Part shown: piece by piece, positions 24,933-33,897 of the stretch
Layout of the letters: each line of letters begins with the position of its first letter
How positions within the stretch are numbered: position 1 is the stretch's first letter
Assembly: GCF_000478195.2 (NCBI RefSeq)
Contig: NZ_AUZM01000020.1
Location: 29,140-93,139 of the forward strand
Source: Lyngbya aestuarii BL J
GTDB taxonomy: Bacteria; Cyanobacteriota; Cyanobacteriia; Cyanobacteriales; Microcoleaceae
DNA: 64,000 nt
Direction: 5' to 3'
Notes under the pieces: generated by a model
Database searches by the model: none
What the model was told of the DNA's origin: nothing
The model's input: the letters and a program-made list of their open reading frames with translations, nothing else
Program-made: the position numbers and the translations under genes

Positions 24933-26099
24933 CTAAGGTTTCAAAACAACTTTAATGCAGTTGTCTTTCTTATGCTTAAAAATCTCATAACCGCGAGAAG
25001 CCTCTTCCAAATTGAGACGATGGGTAATCACAAAAGTGGGATCAATATCACCCTTTTGAATACGCTCCATCAGCGGACGCAGATAACGATGAACATGAGT
25101 TTGTCCAGACTTCAGCGTTAGCGCTTTATTCACAATCGCTCCCATCGGGATTTTATCAACAAAACCGCCATAAACACCGGGAATAGAAACCGTTCCTCCC
25201 TTCCGACAAGCAACGATCGCCTGTCGCAGTGCGTGGGGTCGTCCTGTTTCGAGGCGAACAGCTTGTTTCACCTTATCAACCACTCCCATCGCATCCATAC
25301 CGTGCGACTCCATACCCACCGCTTCAATACAGCGATCCGGGCCACGTCCGCCCGTCATTTCCTTTAACGCAACTCCTGCATCTACTTCTTCAAAATTGAT
25401 GATCTCGGCGCCGGCTTTTTCAGCCAATTGTAACCGCTCCGGGACGCAATCAATCGCGATCACCCGTTCGGCCCCCAACATCAAAGCGCTGCGAATGGCA
25501 AACTGTCCAACCGGGCCGCATCCCCAAACTGCCACAGTGTCACCCGGTTCAATATCGCAATTTTCCGCCGCCATATAGCCCGTTGGAAAGATATCAGTTA
25601 AAAAGAGAACTTGTTCATCGCTCAAGCCATCAGCCACCTTCAACGGCCCCACATCTGCAAACGGTACACGGGCATATTCAGCCTGTCCACCCGCATAACC
25701 GCCCAACAGATGAGAATAGCCAAATAAACCCGAAGGAGAATGACCGTACATCTTCTCAACCAACCCACTATTCGGGTTAGAATTATCACACAATGACCAT
25801 AAATCCCGCTTACAGAAGAAACAACTTCCACAAGAAATCGTAAACGGTACAACAACGCGATCGCCAACCTTTAGCTTTTTAACATTGGGGCCGACTTCCA
25901 CCACTTCTCCCATAAATTCATGGCCTAAAATATCCCCCGATTTCATTGTAGGAATATAACCATCATAAAGGTGCAAATCTGAACCACAGATTGCCGTTGA
26001 AGTAATTTTAATAATCGCATCACCGGGATTTAAAATTTTAGGATCGGGAACCGTATCAACCCGTACATCATGGGAACCGTGCCAACAAACTGCTTTCAT
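24933..26099 (-). CDS. zinc-dependent alcohol dehydrogenase (glutathione-independent formaldehyde dehydrogenase-like)
   Basis: 388 aa, medium-chain dehydrogenase/reductase fold. Catalytic zinc ligands are C38 (AICGSD), H60-E61 (GHEFMG) and a later residue, and the structural zinc uses C90, C93, C96 and C104. The Rossmann loop is [13 protein letters not shown]. The extended insert around [18 protein letters not shown] and the [29 protein letters not shown]-terminus match the FDH-like subgroup that includes Pseudomonas FdhA. The substrate is likely a small alcohol or aldehyde with NAD as cofactor. It is convergent with the DinG-like gene. A GC hairpin (CCCGC/GCGGG) lies between the two stops, without a T run. 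Confidence 0.9.
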   Translation of the reverse strand: MKAVCWHGSHDVRVDTVPDPKILNPGDAIIKITSTAICGSDLHLYDGYIPTMKSGDILGHEFMGEVVEVGPNVKKLKVGDRVVVPFTISCGSCFFCKRDLWSLCDNSNPNSGLVEKMYGHSPSGLFGYSHLLGGYAGGQAEYARVPFADVGPLKVADGLSDEQVLFLTDIFPTGYMAAENCDIEPGDTVAVWGCGPVGQFAIRSALMLGAERVIAIDCVPERLQLAEKAGAEIINFEEVDAGVALKEMTGGRGPDRCIEAVGMESHGMDAMGVVDKVKQAVRLETGRPHALRQAIVACRKGGTVSIPGVYGGFVDKIPMGAIVNKALTLKSGQTHVHRYLRPLMERIQKGDIDPTFVITHRLNLEEASRGYEIFKHKKDNCIKVVLKP

Positions 26100-26300
26100 A
26101 ACCTCTTTTCTCCGTAACTGTTGATTAATCTTTTTGCGCTGTTGTGTCTACAATCCATTGAACTGATATTAAATCGAAAAAATCATGCTACAAAAGGTAA
26201 AAGGCAATAGACAACAATCAAAAGTTACGCATTGAACACTGGTGACTGGTGACTATCTCCCCATCAATCTTCTGTAGCAAAATTCGGCGATTTCATATTA

Positions 26301-27146
26301 CTATGAACCTTTGGGTTGCCCTTCTGTTGTGGCAATTTCTCCGGCTTCCATCAGTTGTTTGAAGCGACTCAACATCTGACCCAATTGTTGTTCAGGTTCG
26401 GTACCAAATAATTTGGCAATATTCGCCGTCATTGCGCCGCCAGGGGGACTATATTCCATCACAACTTTCACTTCTGTTCCCCGTGCACCCGTAGCGGGAC
26501 GAAACCGCACAAACCCCGACTGATCGATGTCCGCATTTTCTGCCGAAGTCCAAGCGATCAACTCGTTGGGGCGATCCTGAACAACCATCGCATCCCATTC
26601 TATAGCCTGATCCACAACGGGGGTTTTTGCCACCCAATGAGAGCGTTGTTGGTCGTATACTGTGACTGACTCTAAATAATCTGTAAAAATTGGTAAATTC
26701 TCGAAATTGCGCCAATAGTTGTAAAGTTCTTCGGGTGATTTTTCGATAATTACTGTTTTTTCGGCGGTGATCCGCTGGTCTTTGCTGGCTTCTGTCGCCT
26801 CGCCGAGTTTCTGCTGAACTTGCTTGACGGTGCTTTCATTTTTCACGCCTTGATAGATAAAACCGCCCCCAACTAATGATGTTAGTATGCCACGAAGCGA
26901 TCGCTGTTTTAAACCCATTAAGACCAGTGCGCCCCCGCCCAGCAGGGAAGCCCAACGTTCGATATCGCCCGCTTCATTTTCGGGGGTTTGATTTTCGGGG
27001 GTTTGATTTTCGGGAGTTTGGTTTTCGGGAGTTTGGTTTTTGGGGGTTTGATTTTTGGGGGTTTGGTTTTTGGGGGTTTGATTTTTGGGAGTTTGATTTC
27101 CGGTTTCGCGCTGAACGCCGTCGCTATCAATGATTATTTTTTCCAT
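26301..27146 (-). CDS. SRPBCC-family protein with N-terminal NQTPK/NQTPE repeats
   Basis: 281 aa. Residues about 17-56 are eight pentapeptides (four NQTPK then four NQTPE). Next is a short membrane-associated segment of DUF2892 type (WASLLGGGALVLMGLKQRSLRGILTSLVGGGFIYQG, residues about 65-105). Residues about 125-270 are an SRPBCC/START-like ligand-binding domain of the coenzyme-Q-binding/cyclase-dehydrase subgroup (TVIIEKSPEELYNYWRNFENLPIF, EVKVVMEYSPPGG). Such proteins bind hydrophobic ligands such as quinones or lipids. The repeat number is encoded by a perfect-length 15-bp array and may vary between strains without breaking the frame. Confidence 0.88.
   Translation of the reverse strand: MEKIIIDSDGVQRETGNQTPKNQTPKNQTPKNQTPKNQTPENQTPENQTPENQTPENEAGDIERWASLLGGGALVLMGLKQRSLRGILTSLVGGGFIYQGVKNESTVKQVQQKLGEATEASKDQRITAEKTVIIEKSPEELYNYWRNFENLPIFTDYLESVTVYDQQRSHWVAKTPVVDQAIEWDAMVVQDRPNELIAWTSAENADIDQSGFVRFRPATGARGTEVKVVMEYSPPGGAMTANIAKLFGTEPEQQLGQMLSRFKQLMEAGEIATTEGQPKGS
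26979..27098 (-). repeat. 15-bp tandem repeat, 8 copies, coding NQTP(K/E)
   Basis: On the + strand each unit is TT(C/T)GG(G/A)(G/A)GTTTG(A/G)TT in phase, with eight copies over 120 bp. The first four (+ strand order) encode NQTPE and the last four NQTPK. It is G-rich on the + strand with G4-G5 tracts spaced about 10 nt. Confidence 0.9.
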
Positions 27147-27415
27147 TTCATTTAAGTTTAATCATGCTTTATGTATCTGATTTTAAGCATATAAAACTAA
27201 ACCGCGAATGCAATCACCCATATGGTAGAAAGACAGGAAAATACAACTTAACTCGTCCTGGAGTTGAGCCATTGCTGAACTATTCTTGTCTAAGAAATAG
27301 ATAGTCCTATCTTGGGGGGGATGTTAACTTGTTGCAAATCGAGTATGAGTAATGAAGGTCTTCATGTGTGGGCTTTCTATTCTCATCAATAAATCTCAAA
27401 AATCTTGTCTTAGCT

Positions 27416-28435
27416 ATGCAAATTTCCGGCACAACAACGAAAACGTTAATGGCGATTATTGCAACAATTTTGGTTGTGGCTGCACTCCAAGCCACTCGAT
27501 CAATTTCTATGCCTTTAGCGTTTGCGTTTTTTATTGCCGTTTTAGTTTATCCCTTGCAAGCATGGCTAGAACGTCGTCTACCTCGATGGTTAAGTTTGAT
27601 TTTAGTGCTGCTATTGCTAGTCGGCTTTATGGGGGTGGCTGTTGGTGCTTTAACCCTAAGTGCAGAAATTATTGAACCCAAAGTTCCTGAGTATCTTGAT
27701 CGCTTACAGCAAATGGGAGAAACTTGGCGATCGTTGGCCTCCGAGCGAAGTCTACCTATCCCTCAGTTTAACGCCCAAGATGGAATTAATCAAGTCACTC
27801 AGCAGGCAATTGGCGGCATAAAGACTTTGTTATCTGCCGCGAGTTTATTGATCTTAATTGTATCTTTATTAGTCTTATTATTGTTAGAAGTGAATCAATA
27901 TCAGGAAAAGGTAAAACAGGCTTTTCCCTCACGAGCTAGCGATCGCATTATTAATGCAGTTAGTAATACCAGCGAAAAACTGCGGCGATATTTATTGGTG
28001 ATGACACTTACTTGTTGTTTAACGGGAATTTTAACCGCAAGCTGGTGTTTTATTTTGGGGGTTGATTTGGCTTTGGTTTGGGGATTAGTTGCTTTTGTTC
28101 TTAACTATGTACCGACTTTAGGATCGATTATTGCGGTCATTCCTCCGACGCTGGTTGCTTTTATTTTTCAAGGGGTTCCTCGCGGAATTGCCACTTTATT
28201 AGGATTAGCCGTTATACAGACAATTTTGGGTAACTTTGTCGATCCTCGCTTGCAGGGAAAAACCCTACAGTTATCCCCTTTTGTTGCTCTGGTTTCTATT
28301 GTCTTTTGGGGATGGGTTTGGGGTATTCCCGGTGCAATTTTGGGCGTACCGATGACCATCTCTATTATCTTAATGTGTCGGCAATTTAAGGCAACTCGTG
28401 GAGTCGCAATTCTTTTAGGTGAAGTAGAAGATTAG
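27416..28435 (+). CDS. AI-2E family transporter (PerM/UPF0118)
   Basis: 339 aa from the ATG at 27416 (MQISGTTTKTLMAI); a GTG 16 codons upstream is open. The protein has seven or eight membrane helices arranged as two N-terminal helices, a soluble segment (residues about 85-130, EPKVPEYLDRLQQMGETWRSL) and a C-terminal helix bundle. The C-terminal signature FVALVSIVFWGWVWGIPGAILGVPMT matches the family consensus. Named after TqsA, the family includes Na+/H+ antiporters and other exporters; AI-2 export should not be assumed. It is isolated, with the DUF4112 gene convergent. Confidence 0.9.
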   Translation: MQISGTTTKTLMAIIATILVVAALQATRSISMPLAFAFFIAVLVYPLQAWLERRLPRWLSLILVLLLLVGFMGVAVGALTLSAEIIEPKVPEYLDRLQQMGETWRSLASERSLPIPQFNAQDGINQVTQQAIGGIKTLLSAASLLILIVSLLVLLLLEVNQYQEKVKQAFPSRASDRIINAVSNTSEKLRRYLLVMTLTCCLTGILTASWCFILGVDLALVWGLVAFVLNYVPTLGSIIAVIPPTLVAFIFQGVPRGIATLLGLAVIQTILGNFVDPRLQGKTLQLSPFVALVSIVFWGWVWGIPGAILGVPMTISIILMCRQFKATRGVAILLGEVED

Positions 28436-28504
28436 GGATTGATTGATCGTTTTATTCTTTACACTCAAGCTTGGTCATCATTTCAATCCAATCCCAACAA
28501 CCTT

Positions 28505-29029
28505 TCACCCCGCCACCAAACTTCTCAAAACCTGATAAATGAAAGTTAAAACTGCAATGCCAACCAGAGAAAGAATTAAAATAAACAGCATTAACCCCCC
28601 AACTAAGATAATCACAAATAAACGATCCGCTTTTTGTCCCATTTGAGGCGCATTCACATGATCTTCCAACAGATCAACATTTTTAACATTAGCTTTCCAG
28701 GCAACATCAAAAATATCCCCAACCACAGGTACAGTTCCAACTAAAGTTTCTGTGGCAATATTAGAAGCCATGCGGACAAGCGTTTCTTTTGGAACTCCCA
28801 GTCGAAAAGCTCGCAAGATAATGTAAGCTGAAAACAGGCCCCCGAGTAAATCTCCACCTCCCGGTATGAGTCCAATAATTGGATCAAGACCAATTCCATA
28901 GGTGGTACCCGGAACTCGAATCGCATTATCAAGGATGTTACTGTATTGCCGCAAGTGTTTGACAACAGAAGCTTTTGAGTGATCATCTGTTGCGGGAATT
29001 GAGCGTTTAGGAGAGGATTTCGGGTTCAT
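28505..29029 (-). CDS. DUF4112 membrane protein
   Basis: 174 aa. The conserved block LRQYSNILDNAIRVPGTTYGIGLDPIIGLIPGGGDLLGGLFSAYI (shown here in parts: LDNAIRVPGT, GLDPIIGLIPGGGD) and VPVVGDIFDVAWKAN define DUF4112. There is a C-terminal membrane helix (LFVIILVGGLMLFILILSLVG region). The family is widespread, small and of unknown function. It starts directly next to the TnpB element: the left-end hairpin of that element begins 40 bp upstream of the ATG, so the insertion may have altered its promoter. Confidence 0.9.
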   Translation of the reverse strand: MNPKSSPKRSIPATDDHSKASVVKHLRQYSNILDNAIRVPGTTYGIGLDPIIGLIPGGGDLLGGLFSAYIILRAFRLGVPKETLVRMASNIATETLVGTVPVVGDIFDVAWKANVKNVDLLEDHVNAPQMGQKADRLFVIILVGGLMLFILILSLVGIAVLTFIYQVLRSLVAG

Positions 29030-29068
29030 ATTTGTTGCAATTGTGAGAAATTCGACATTTTAGCTAAC

Positions 29069-29122
29069 GTGACGAGAAGCCTCACACCGTAATTTTAATT
29101 CGGTGTTGAGATGAATCGTCAC
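29069..29122 (+). repeat. left-end hairpin of the TnpB element
   Basis: GTGACG (29069-29074) pairs with CGTCAC (29117-29122). Inside, CTCACACCG (29081-29089) pairs with CGGTGTTGAG (29101-29110) with one bulge. It lies about 48 bp ahead of the chosen tnpB start. Confidence 0.65.
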
Positions 29123-29169
29123 CGCGTAACTGTGCTATAATGCTTTATATTAAATTAAAAACACTTCTT

Positions 29170-30333
29170 ATGCTAAAAGTAGTCAAGGTAAGACTTGATC
29201 CTAATAGTCAACAACAAGAAGCCTTAAGCCAGTCTTTTGGTAATTGTCGTTGGCTGTGGAATTATTGTCTTAATTTGATGAATCAGACATATAAAGATAC
29301 GGGTAAAGGGTTGTCTGGGTATGCGGTCAAAAAGCAAATACCGCAGTTAAAAAAAGAACACGAATGGTTAAAATCTACCTATTCGCAGTGTTTACAACAA
29401 GTATGTTTAAATCTTGGAGTAGCTTTTAATAATTTTTTTGAACGTAGAACCAAATATCCCAGATTCAAGTCCAAACATGGTAAACAATCAATCCAATATC
29501 CACAAAATGTAAAAAGAGTTGATGATAGTTTGCGATTGCCAAGTATAGGAGATGTTAAGGCAGTTTTTCATCGTCCTGTTGAGGGCAAGTTAAAGACCGT
29601 AACTGTGTCTAAAAACCAAGCTGGTCAATACTTTGCTGCTATATTGTTTGATGATGGCCAAGAAAAACCAAAACCTGTTGGCGATGGTAAAAATATAGGT
29701 ATCGATTTGGGTTTAACCCATTTTGCTGTTACCAGTGAAGGAAGCAAGTTTGACAACACTAGGTGGCTAGCTAAACACGAACAAAATCTAAAGATAAAAC
29801 AGCAGCAGTTATCGAGAAAACAAAAAGGAAGTAACAATCGAAATAAATCAAGAAAGAAAGTAGCTAAAGTTCACCTAAAGGTGACTAATTGTCGTTGGGA
29901 TTTTCACCACAAGCTATCGCGCAGGATAGTTAACGAAAGCAAAGTTATTTGTGTTGAAAGTTTGGCAGTAGCTAATATGGTTAAGAATCGGAAGTTGTCA
30001 AAAGCTATCTCTCAAGTTGGTTGGAAACAGTTTTGTATGATGCTTAAGTACAAAGCAGAACAAGAAGGTAAAACTTACGTCGAAGTAGATAGATTTTTGG
30101 CGAGTAGCAAAACTTGTCACGTATGTCTCAACCAAGTAGAAAGTTTGCCTCTAGATATAAGATTTTGGTCGTGTAGCAACTGTGGTACAAAGCACGACAG
30201 AGACATCAACGCCTCCATCTGCATAAGAAATGAAGGTCTGCGTATTATTTCCTCTGGGACGGGGGATCAAGCTGATCGTCAAACTGTAAGACGCAGTAAT
30301 AGAGGACGCAAGAAATCTACTACTGCGCAGTAG
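29170..30333 (+). CDS. tnpB: RNA-guided endonuclease TnpB (IS200/IS605 family OrfB)
   Basis: 387 aa from ATG 29170 (MLKVVKVRLDP, the usual family start); an ATG ten codons upstream is possible. The split RuvC site is complete: D179 in GIDLGLTHF, E263 in CVESLAV, D345 in KHDRDINAS. The zinc finger is C316-x2-C319 and C335-x2-C338. All residues needed for omega-RNA-guided DNA cleavage are therefore present. No tnpA (Y1 transposase) is in the window, so movement would need a TnpA in trans. Length and completeness argue for a recently active or maintained gene. The stop codon sits inside a 16-bp palindrome (30319-30334), expected if the omega RNA overlaps the gene's 3' end. Confidence 0.95.
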   Translation: MLKVVKVRLDPNSQQQEALSQSFGNCRWLWNYCLNLMNQTYKDTGKGLSGYAVKKQIPQLKKEHEWLKSTYSQCLQQVCLNLGVAFNNFFERRTKYPRFKSKHGKQSIQYPQNVKRVDDSLRLPSIGDVKAVFHRPVEGKLKTVTVSKNQAGQYFAAILFDDGQEKPKPVGDGKNIGIDLGLTHFAVTSEGSKFDNTRWLAKHEQNLKIKQQQLSRKQKGSNNRNKSRKKVAKVHLKVTNCRWDFHHKLSRRIVNESKVICVESLAVANMVKNRKLSKAISQVGWKQFCMMLKYKAEQEGKTYVEVDRFLASSKTCHVCLNQVESLPLDIRFWSCSNCGTKHDRDINASICIRNEGLRIISSGTGDQADRQTVRRSNRGRKKSTTAQ

Positions 30334-30377
30334 TCTGGGTAAGAAGCCGACGCTTTAATCTTTGATTAAGCGTTCGG
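30319..30377 (+). ncRNA. right-end structure / candidate omega RNA 3' scaffold of TnpB
   Basis: A perfect palindrome ACTACTGCGCAGTAGT (30319-30334) overlaps the tnpB stop. It is followed by a stem CCGACGCTTTAATC with GATTAAGCGTTCGG (30347-30377, two bulges). TAGTTCAC follows. In the TnpB family the omega RNA spans the 3' end of tnpB through the right end, with the guide just beyond the element. The guide would start about 30385. Confidence 0.5.
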
Positions 30378-30494
30378 TAGTTCACTGTCAACTTATGTAA
30401 CATAAAGCTAATGAATTCTAATCAACTTAACTTCTAGCTGAGGTTAGAACATTAAGTTTTGCTCCCGTTCTAAAATAAAACATTTAAAACCGCC

Positions 30495-31265
30495 ATGGAG
30501 TGGATAGAAGTTTCTAAAAACTGGGTTTTGATTCCCCCCCGACCAAAAGCAATTGTTCACTTCCTGGGGGGAGCATTTGTGGCAACCGCACCACAAATCA
30601 CTTATCGATGGCTATTAGAACAGATAGCACAACAAGGGTACATCGTGATCGCCACTCCTTTTATTAATACCCTCAATCATGGGATTATGGCGAAAAAAGT
30701 TCTGTGGACGTTTGAGGATGGTTTAGAAGACTTATACTCCTCTCGGCGTCTACGTCAACGGAGTTTACCGATTTATGGCTTGGGGCATAGTATGGGATGT
30801 AAACTCCATTTACTCATCGGTTCTTTGTTTCCCGTTAAGCGGGCGGGTAATATTTTAATTTCGTTCAATAACTACGCAGCGCGAGAGTCCATTCCCCTCG
30901 TTGAACAACTCTCCTCGATGATGGAGGTAGAATTTACTCCTTCTCCTGGGCAGACGAACTGTATGGTACAGGAGCGCTATCAAATCCGTCGTAACCTTTT
31001 AATTAAATTTACCAAAGATACTCTCGACCAAACCGCTATTCTCAATCAAATTTTGCAAAGTCGTTTTCCGGGAATGGTTGCACTTCAGCAGTTAGGCGGA
31101 GATCATTTAACCCCAATTAATCAAGATCTTAGCAGGTCGTCTGTGGGAGAGAGCTTTACACCCTTTGATGCGATTAGTCAATGGATTAAACAAGAAGTGT
31201 ACAAAGATTTATATCGATTAAAACAGGAAGTTCTTCATTGGCTTGACCCCTTAGCTAAAACTTAA
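30495..31265 (+). CDS. DUF1350 alpha/beta-hydrolase-like protein
   Basis: 256 aa. The N-terminal WVLIPPRPKAIVHFLGGAFVATAPQITYRWLLEQ and the nucleophile-elbow sequence YGLGHSMGCKLHLL (Ser in GHSMG) are characteristic of DUF1350, a family conserved in cyanobacteria and chloroplasts. The family has an alpha/beta-hydrolase fold; substrate unknown. A possible late catalytic His lies in LGGDHLTPINQD. There is no signal peptide or membrane helix, so it is cytosolic. The A+T-rich spacer upstream (30425-30459) holds an imperfect AACTTAA/TTAAGTT hairpin that may belong to the TnpB transcript. Confidence 0.88.
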   Translation: MEWIEVSKNWVLIPPRPKAIVHFLGGAFVATAPQITYRWLLEQIAQQGYIVIATPFINTLNHGIMAKKVLWTFEDGLEDLYSSRRLRQRSLPIYGLGHSMGCKLHLLIGSLFPVKRAGNILISFNNYAARESIPLVEQLSSMMEVEFTPSPGQTNCMVQERYQIRRNLLIKFTKDTLDQTAILNQILQSRFPGMVALQQLGGDHLTPINQDLSRSSVGESFTPFDAISQWIKQEVYKDLYRLKQEVLHWLDPLAKT

Positions 31266-31396
31266 AAGTGCTTTCTCAATGGATTTGACTGTCAAATCAG
31301 TAGAGCTAGAGTTGCCAGCAGCTAGACCCTTAAAACTGGTTTTCACTGTTGGAGTATTGCCTCTCGGGGTATATCTTCCGAATCAACTGCGGGAGT

Positions 31397-31912
31397 TTAG
31401 TCATCATGCTGATAGTTTTTGACAATTAACAAACAATTACGACCATCCGAAGTCGGTTCATAATTTAAGTAGTCTGCAATATCACGCATCAGCTTCAAAC
31501 CTCGCCCTCCACCTGCACTTTTATTAATCTGAGGAGGCATGAGTTGGAGTTTTTCCATCAAATTAAACGGAGGGCCATAATCCCAAACTCGAATTTCAAT
31601 TTGACTGTCCGACAGAGCGACTTCGATTTCAACCGTCACGTCTGAAGATAGGTTCTGATGGGCATGACGAACAGCATTTGTAAATCCCTCTGCCAAAGCG
31701 AGTTGACAGCGAATCCAAATAGAACTAGGAACCGATGGATGCTGTAATCGAGCAAACCATGACAAAATATCCGATAAAGCATCAAGAGTATTGGGAGCCT
31801 GAAGCTGTGCTTTAAAGGGAAGAAGTAACGGTTCGGAGCCTTGAAATTCAATCACACTTAGTATGGAACCTACATCTACGATCAATTTAGCACGACCAAT
31901 GACTGATCCCAC
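31397..31912 (-). CDS. anti-sigma regulatory factor-like ATP-binding protein (RsbW/SpoIIAB type)
   Basis: 171 aa, GTG start (N-terminus uncertain). The GHKL ATPase fold is shown by the N box LALAEGFTNAVRHAH, the G1 box VWDYGPPF and the lid GGGRGLKLMRDIADYL. Such HATPase_c_2 proteins are the kinase/switch component of partner-switching systems. They phosphorylate a STAS antagonist and sequester a sigma factor or other partner. It is divergent from a REC-SpoIIE phosphatase gene, and 2 kb away is a STAS protein: the three standard parts of an RsbU-RsbV-RsbW circuit. The N-terminal about 35 residues are not typical of RsbW and may be an upstream extension. Confidence 0.85.
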   Translation of the reverse strand: MGSVIGRAKLIVDVGSILSVIEFQGSEPLLLPFKAQLQAPNTLDALSDILSWFARLQHPSVPSSIWIRCQLALAEGFTNAVRHAHQNLSSDVTVEIEVALSDSQIEIRVWDYGPPFNLMEKLQLMPPQINKSAGGGRGLKLMRDIADYLNYEPTSDGRNCLLIVKNYQHDD

Positions 31913-32094
31913 ATTGAGTTTAGCGACCTTTTGATAGGGGCTATGTGGTTTGGACTATACTCTACTTAAGCTAACTAAGGATTGACCAACGGTTAGAAAC
32001 GGTTAGAGCAAGCTTCGTCGTTGTATGACGGAGTAATCTGTCGCTCAAACTTTTGTTGCTGACCGTCCCCTCGCAAATCTATACCTGAGCGTCC

Positions 32095-33234
32095 ATGTTT
32101 AAAATTTTGGTGATTGATGATGACACGGTCATTCGGGAGCTACTAAGGAGAACTCTCAAAAAGCAGGGTTATGATGTTTCGGTTGCCAGTAATGGTGAGG
32201 AAGGCATTGAAAAGGCTCAAGTCTTACGCCCTGCTTTGATTATTTGTGATTGGATTATGCCCAGATTGACGGGTATTGAGGTCTGTCGCCAGGTGAAAGA
32301 CAATCCCGAACTCTCGACCACTCAGTTCTTTTTGCTGACCTCTCTGGGGTCTATTTCTGACCGGGTAAAGGGTTTGGATGCAGGTGCAGATGATTTCATC
32401 TCCAAGCCCCTGGAAATGAATGAGTTGTATGCCAGAGTTCGGGCGGGATTAAGGTTACATCAACTTAGTCAAGATTTGCAAACTCAAAAACAACTCTTAG
32501 AACAGGAGTTAGCCGAAGCCGCAGAATATGTACAATCTTTGCTTCCTGAACCGACTGTAACTCCGTTGAAAATTGAAAGCAAGTTTATTCCCTCACGTCA
32601 ACTCGGAGGAGATTGTTTTGATTACTTTTGGTTAGATTCAGATTATTTATCAATTTATTTAATGGATACAGCCGGACATGGGTTGAGAGCGACTCTACCT
32701 TCGATTTCGGTTTTAAATTTATTACGATCGCGTACTATTCCCAATATTGATTATTATAAACCTAGTGACGTCTTGAGAGCGCTCAACAATACCTTTCAAA
32801 TGTCTTATCAAAATGATAAATATTTTACCATTTGGTATGGTGTTTATAACCAAGTCACTCGTCAACTCACCTATGCCAGTGCAGGTCATCCCCCGGCAAT
32901 TTTGCTTTCTGGTGATCAAAATAATCTCCAAGTTCAACGTCTAAAAACGCCAGGAATGCCTGTAGGAATGTTTTTAGAAGCTGAATATATTGATGAGACT
33001 TGTGAAATAAAAGCCCAGAGTGATTTGTATATCTTTAGTGATGGGGTTTATGAAATTCATCAACAGAATGGTTCTATGTGGGGACTAGATGATTTTATTC
33101 GTCTTCTCACCGACTCCAATACTAAACCCTATACTTCTTCCAATCTCAATGCAATTCTTAATGCTATTAAAGCAATCAACTCTTATAATCCTTTTGAAGA
33201 TGACTTTTCCTTGCTTAAAATTCACTTTTATTAA
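32095..33234 (+). CDS. response regulator with SpoIIE/PP2C phosphatase output (RsbU-like)
   Basis: 379 aa: receiver domain 1-120 with phospho-acceptor D52 (LIICDWIMP) and K104 (FISKPLEM), a coiled linker 125-165 (LQTQKQLLEQELAEAAEYVQSLLPE), then a PP2C SpoIIE domain 170-379. Metal-binding acids are in GGDCFDYFW, YLMDTAGHGLRATLPS and FSDGVYE, all intact. Phosphorylation of the receiver probably switches the phosphatase, which would dephosphorylate a STAS antagonist such as the one at 33421. A perfect terminator (33283-33313) ends the transcript. Confidence 0.93.
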   Translation: MFKILVIDDDTVIRELLRRTLKKQGYDVSVASNGEEGIEKAQVLRPALIICDWIMPRLTGIEVCRQVKDNPELSTTQFFLLTSLGSISDRVKGLDAGADDFISKPLEMNELYARVRAGLRLHQLSQDLQTQKQLLEQELAEAAEYVQSLLPEPTVTPLKIESKFIPSRQLGGDCFDYFWLDSDYLSIYLMDTAGHGLRATLPSISVLNLLRSRTIPNIDYYKPSDVLRALNNTFQMSYQNDKYFTIWYGVYNQVTRQLTYASAGHPPAILLSGDQNNLQVQRLKTPGMPVGMFLEAEYIDETCEIKAQSDLYIFSDGVYEIHQQNGSMWGLDDFIRLLTDSNTKPYTSSNLNAILNAIKAINSYNPFEDDFSLLKIHFY

Positions 33235-33282
33235 CAATTTAATCCATCAACTGTAATAAATCTGAGGAGGAAAGAACTCTTA

Positions 33283-33313
33283 TAAAAAAGGTGAAATAAC
33301 TCCACCTTTTTTA
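33283..33313 (+). terminator. bidirectional intrinsic terminator
   Basis: TAAAAAAGGTG (33283-33293) pairs perfectly with CACCTTTTTTA (33303-33313) across a 9-nt loop. It serves the SpoIIE gene and, with its A/T tails, may also end transcription of the STAS gene from the other side. Confidence 0.8.
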
Positions 33314-33420
33314 TCCTTTCTCATAACTTTTAACTCAATTCACAACCCCGACGGATAGGAATAGCTAGAGTCTTTCCCCTTCAGTTTTACCTCAAATATG
33401 AGAGATTTATAGCTCAAGCT

Positions 33421-33750
33421 TTAGCTGCTTTGAGCCGCATACTTGCTTTCAAAATCTTCTCGACTATCAAAAATCTCGAATACTCGATCCATGCTGGTTA
33501 GTTCAAATAAGATTTTAATTTGCTCATTAATCGAGCAAACCATCAACTTACTACCAGCCGCGCGAACTGTTTTGAGAGCCAAAACTAAGGCACCTAAACC
33601 TGAACTGTCCATAAAAGAGACATCTTTAAAATCTATCAGGATGGTTTTGGCTCCTTGATCGACGAGGTTGCTAATCTCTTGACGGAATTGACTTGCTTTC
33701 GTTCCGTCTAAAATGCCTTGGGGTTGAAGCACTTGAACATCAGAACTCAT
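33421..33750 (-). CDS. STAS-domain anti-sigma factor antagonist (RsbV/SpoIIAA type)
   Basis: 109 aa, single STAS domain. The phosphorylatable motif is FMDSSGLGAL (D48-S49-S50-G51), where the second Ser aligns with phospho-Ser58 of SpoIIAA. It is the usual length of SpoIIAA/RsbV. It should be phosphorylated by the RsbW-like kinase at 31397 and dephosphorylated by the SpoIIE phosphatase at 32095. Pairing is inferred from proximity. It is convergent with the phosphatase gene, sharing the terminator at 33283-33313. Confidence 0.92.
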   Translation of the reverse strand: MSSDVQVLQPQGILDGTKASQFRQEISNLVDQGAKTILIDFKDVSFMDSSGLGALVLALKTVRAAGSKLMVCSINEQIKILFELTSMDRVFEIFDSREDFESKYAAQSS

Positions 33751-33897
33751 AATTTATTAAAAGTGAAGCCTCGAAATTGACTCGCCAGTTTCCGCTAGTA
33801 TAGCCTTGAGATGAACTCATCGCCAAATCCTAAACTATACAACCCCTGGTTATCCGCTCAAAGATTGTCGTCAAAGGCTTTTCTCAGAGCTAACGAG

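Larger units (their letters stand above)
29069..30377 (+). mobile_element. IS200/IS605-type element carrying only tnpB
   Basis: Hairpins mark both ends (29069-29122 and 30347-30377), each with AGAAGC at its 5' side, as in IS605-group subterminal structures. It contains tnpB and no tnpA. Exact outer ends and target site are not determinable without an empty-site comparison. It lies between the DUF4112 and DUF1350 genes. Confidence 0.7.

Noticed and set aside
26979..27098. G-quadruplex in the G-rich tandem repeat
   Set aside because: G tracts are separated by about 10-nt loops, which is long for a stable quadruplex; not claimed.
26876..27133. Phe/Gly-rich ORF (FREFGFREFGF-type) on the + strand
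   Set aside because: Translation of the complement of the NQTPK repeat; not a separate gene.
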